A DNA stretch of 64,000 nucleotides from Pseudomonas sp. JM0905a (GTDB lineage Bacteria > Pseudomonadota > Gammaproteobacteria > Pseudomonadales > Pseudomonadaceae): positions 1 to 64,000 of the forward strand of contig NZ_JACXBU010000001.1 of NCBI RefSeq assembly GCF_014700075.1. The letters run 5' to 3'. A model generated the notes under the pieces. That model did no database searches. It saw only the letters and a list, made by a program, of their open reading frames with translations, and had not been told where the DNA came from. Numbering within the stretch: the first letter of the stretch is position 1; each line of letters starts with the position of its first letter. This document shows positions 63,528-64,000 of the stretch, one piece after another. Made by a program: the position numbers and the translations under genes.

Positions 63528-64000
63528 TCAGAGCCCGAGCAGCGCCATCCGCTTGCGCACCGACGCCTCGATACCCGCCGCATCCAGCCCGCACTCGGCG
63601 AGCATTTCCGCCGGCTTGGCGTGTTCGACGTAGTAGTCCGGCAGACCCAGGTGCAGCACGGGTTTGACCAGGTTCTCGCGGGCGAGGAATTCGCTGACGG
63701 CGGCACCGGCGCCACCCATCACACTGTTTTCCTCGATGGTCACCAGTAGCTCGTGGCTGCCGGCCAACTCGCGCACCAGTGCTTCGTCCAGGGGTTTGAC
63801 GAAGCGCATGTCGACCACGGTGGCATCCAGGCCTTCGGCGACCTGCAGTGCCTCGGCCAGTTGCACGCCGAACACCAGCATGGCGACTTTGGAGCCCTGG
63901 CGGCGAACCACGGCCTTGCCGATTTCCACCGGCTTCAATTCGCGCTCGATGGTGGCGTTTGGGCCGCTGCCGCGCGGGTAACGCACCGCCGCAGGACCTT
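63528..64000 (-). CDS. dxs: 1-deoxy-D-xylulose-5-phosphate synthase, C-terminal part
   Basis: DXS makes 1-deoxyxylulose 5-phosphate from pyruvate and glyceraldehyde 3-phosphate for isoprenoid, thiamine and pyridoxal synthesis. The window holds about 157 C-terminal codons, including PAAVRYPRGSGPN, ATVVDMRFVKPLDEALVRELA and LLVTIEENSVMGGAGAAVSEFL. These are typical of the transketolase C-domain. The 5' part lies beyond the right edge. It faces the btuF-like gene. Confidence 0.96.
   Translation of the reverse strand, partial: GPAAVRYPRGSGPNATIERELKPVEIGKAVVRRQGSKVAMLVFGVQLAEALQVAEGLDATVVDMRFVKPLDEALVRELAGSHELLVTIEENSVMGGAGAAVSEFLARENLVKPVLHLGLPDYYVEHAKPAEMLAECGLDAAGIEASVRKRMALLGL

Overview
The window is a GC-rich chromosomal segment from a Pseudomonas-type gammaproteobacterium. 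The evidence is the intact S10-spc-alpha ribosomal cluster followed by katA, uvrA, an MFS gene and ssb, an oxygen-dependent cobalamin pathway with Pseudomonas-style fusions, and the order ribA, pgpA, thiL, nusB, ribH, ribBA, ribE, ribD, nrdR near a zinc-responsive ABC cluster and oprG. From memory, much of the last third follows the PA4044-PA4069 order of P. aeruginosa. The species is not resolved, and no tRNA, rRNA, CRISPR, phage or IS element was recognised.

Layout: (1) 1-14241 holds the tail of tuf and 28 translation genes, with secY and rpoA, all on the plus strand. Strong hairpins with sigma70-like promoters directly behind or overlapping them mark three boundaries. (2) 14371-20871 holds katA, convergent uvrA (no bacterioferritin gene between them), a YajR-like MFS gene and ssb. 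(3) 20935-24969 is a Fur-type iron-signalling unit: FecI sigma factor, FecR antisigma and a TonB receptor with a signalling domain. (4) 25132-44934 is a cobalamin cluster: cobJ-cobI-cobH-cobG on minus; cobL, cbiD, cobK and a thioredoxin-like ferredoxin on plus; cobN with ChlI/ChlD-like chelatase partners; cobW; and cbtB-cbtA-cobE-cobM. Three cobalamin riboswitches are visible. Embedded in this cluster is a class I DAHP synthase gene preceded by two short aromatic-rich leader reading frames separated by a strong terminator, which looks like an attenuation system and is the most interesting feature here. (5) 45047-51462 holds a sugar-nucleotide pair, oprG, and a zinc-linked operon (ZrgA-like protein, ABC ATPase, permease, DUF3299) behind a Zur-like palindrome. 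(6) 51520-63386 holds a CnoX-type thioredoxin, a methyltransferase, a lipoprotein, nrdR, the riboflavin genes with an FMN riboswitch, nusB, thiL, pgpA, two exported proteins, ribA, a small membrane protein and a BtuF-like binding protein. (7) 63528-64000 is the 3' end of dxs on minus.

The genes fit several coordinated themes. Ribosome synthesis and secretion are grouped at the left. Corrin ring synthesis and cobalt insertion are under B12 feedback. Riboflavin synthesis has FMN feedback, and RibD sits beside NrdR. Metal uptake is covered by Fur- and Zur-type sites. Dispersed inverted repeats of at least two families fill many intergenic gaps.
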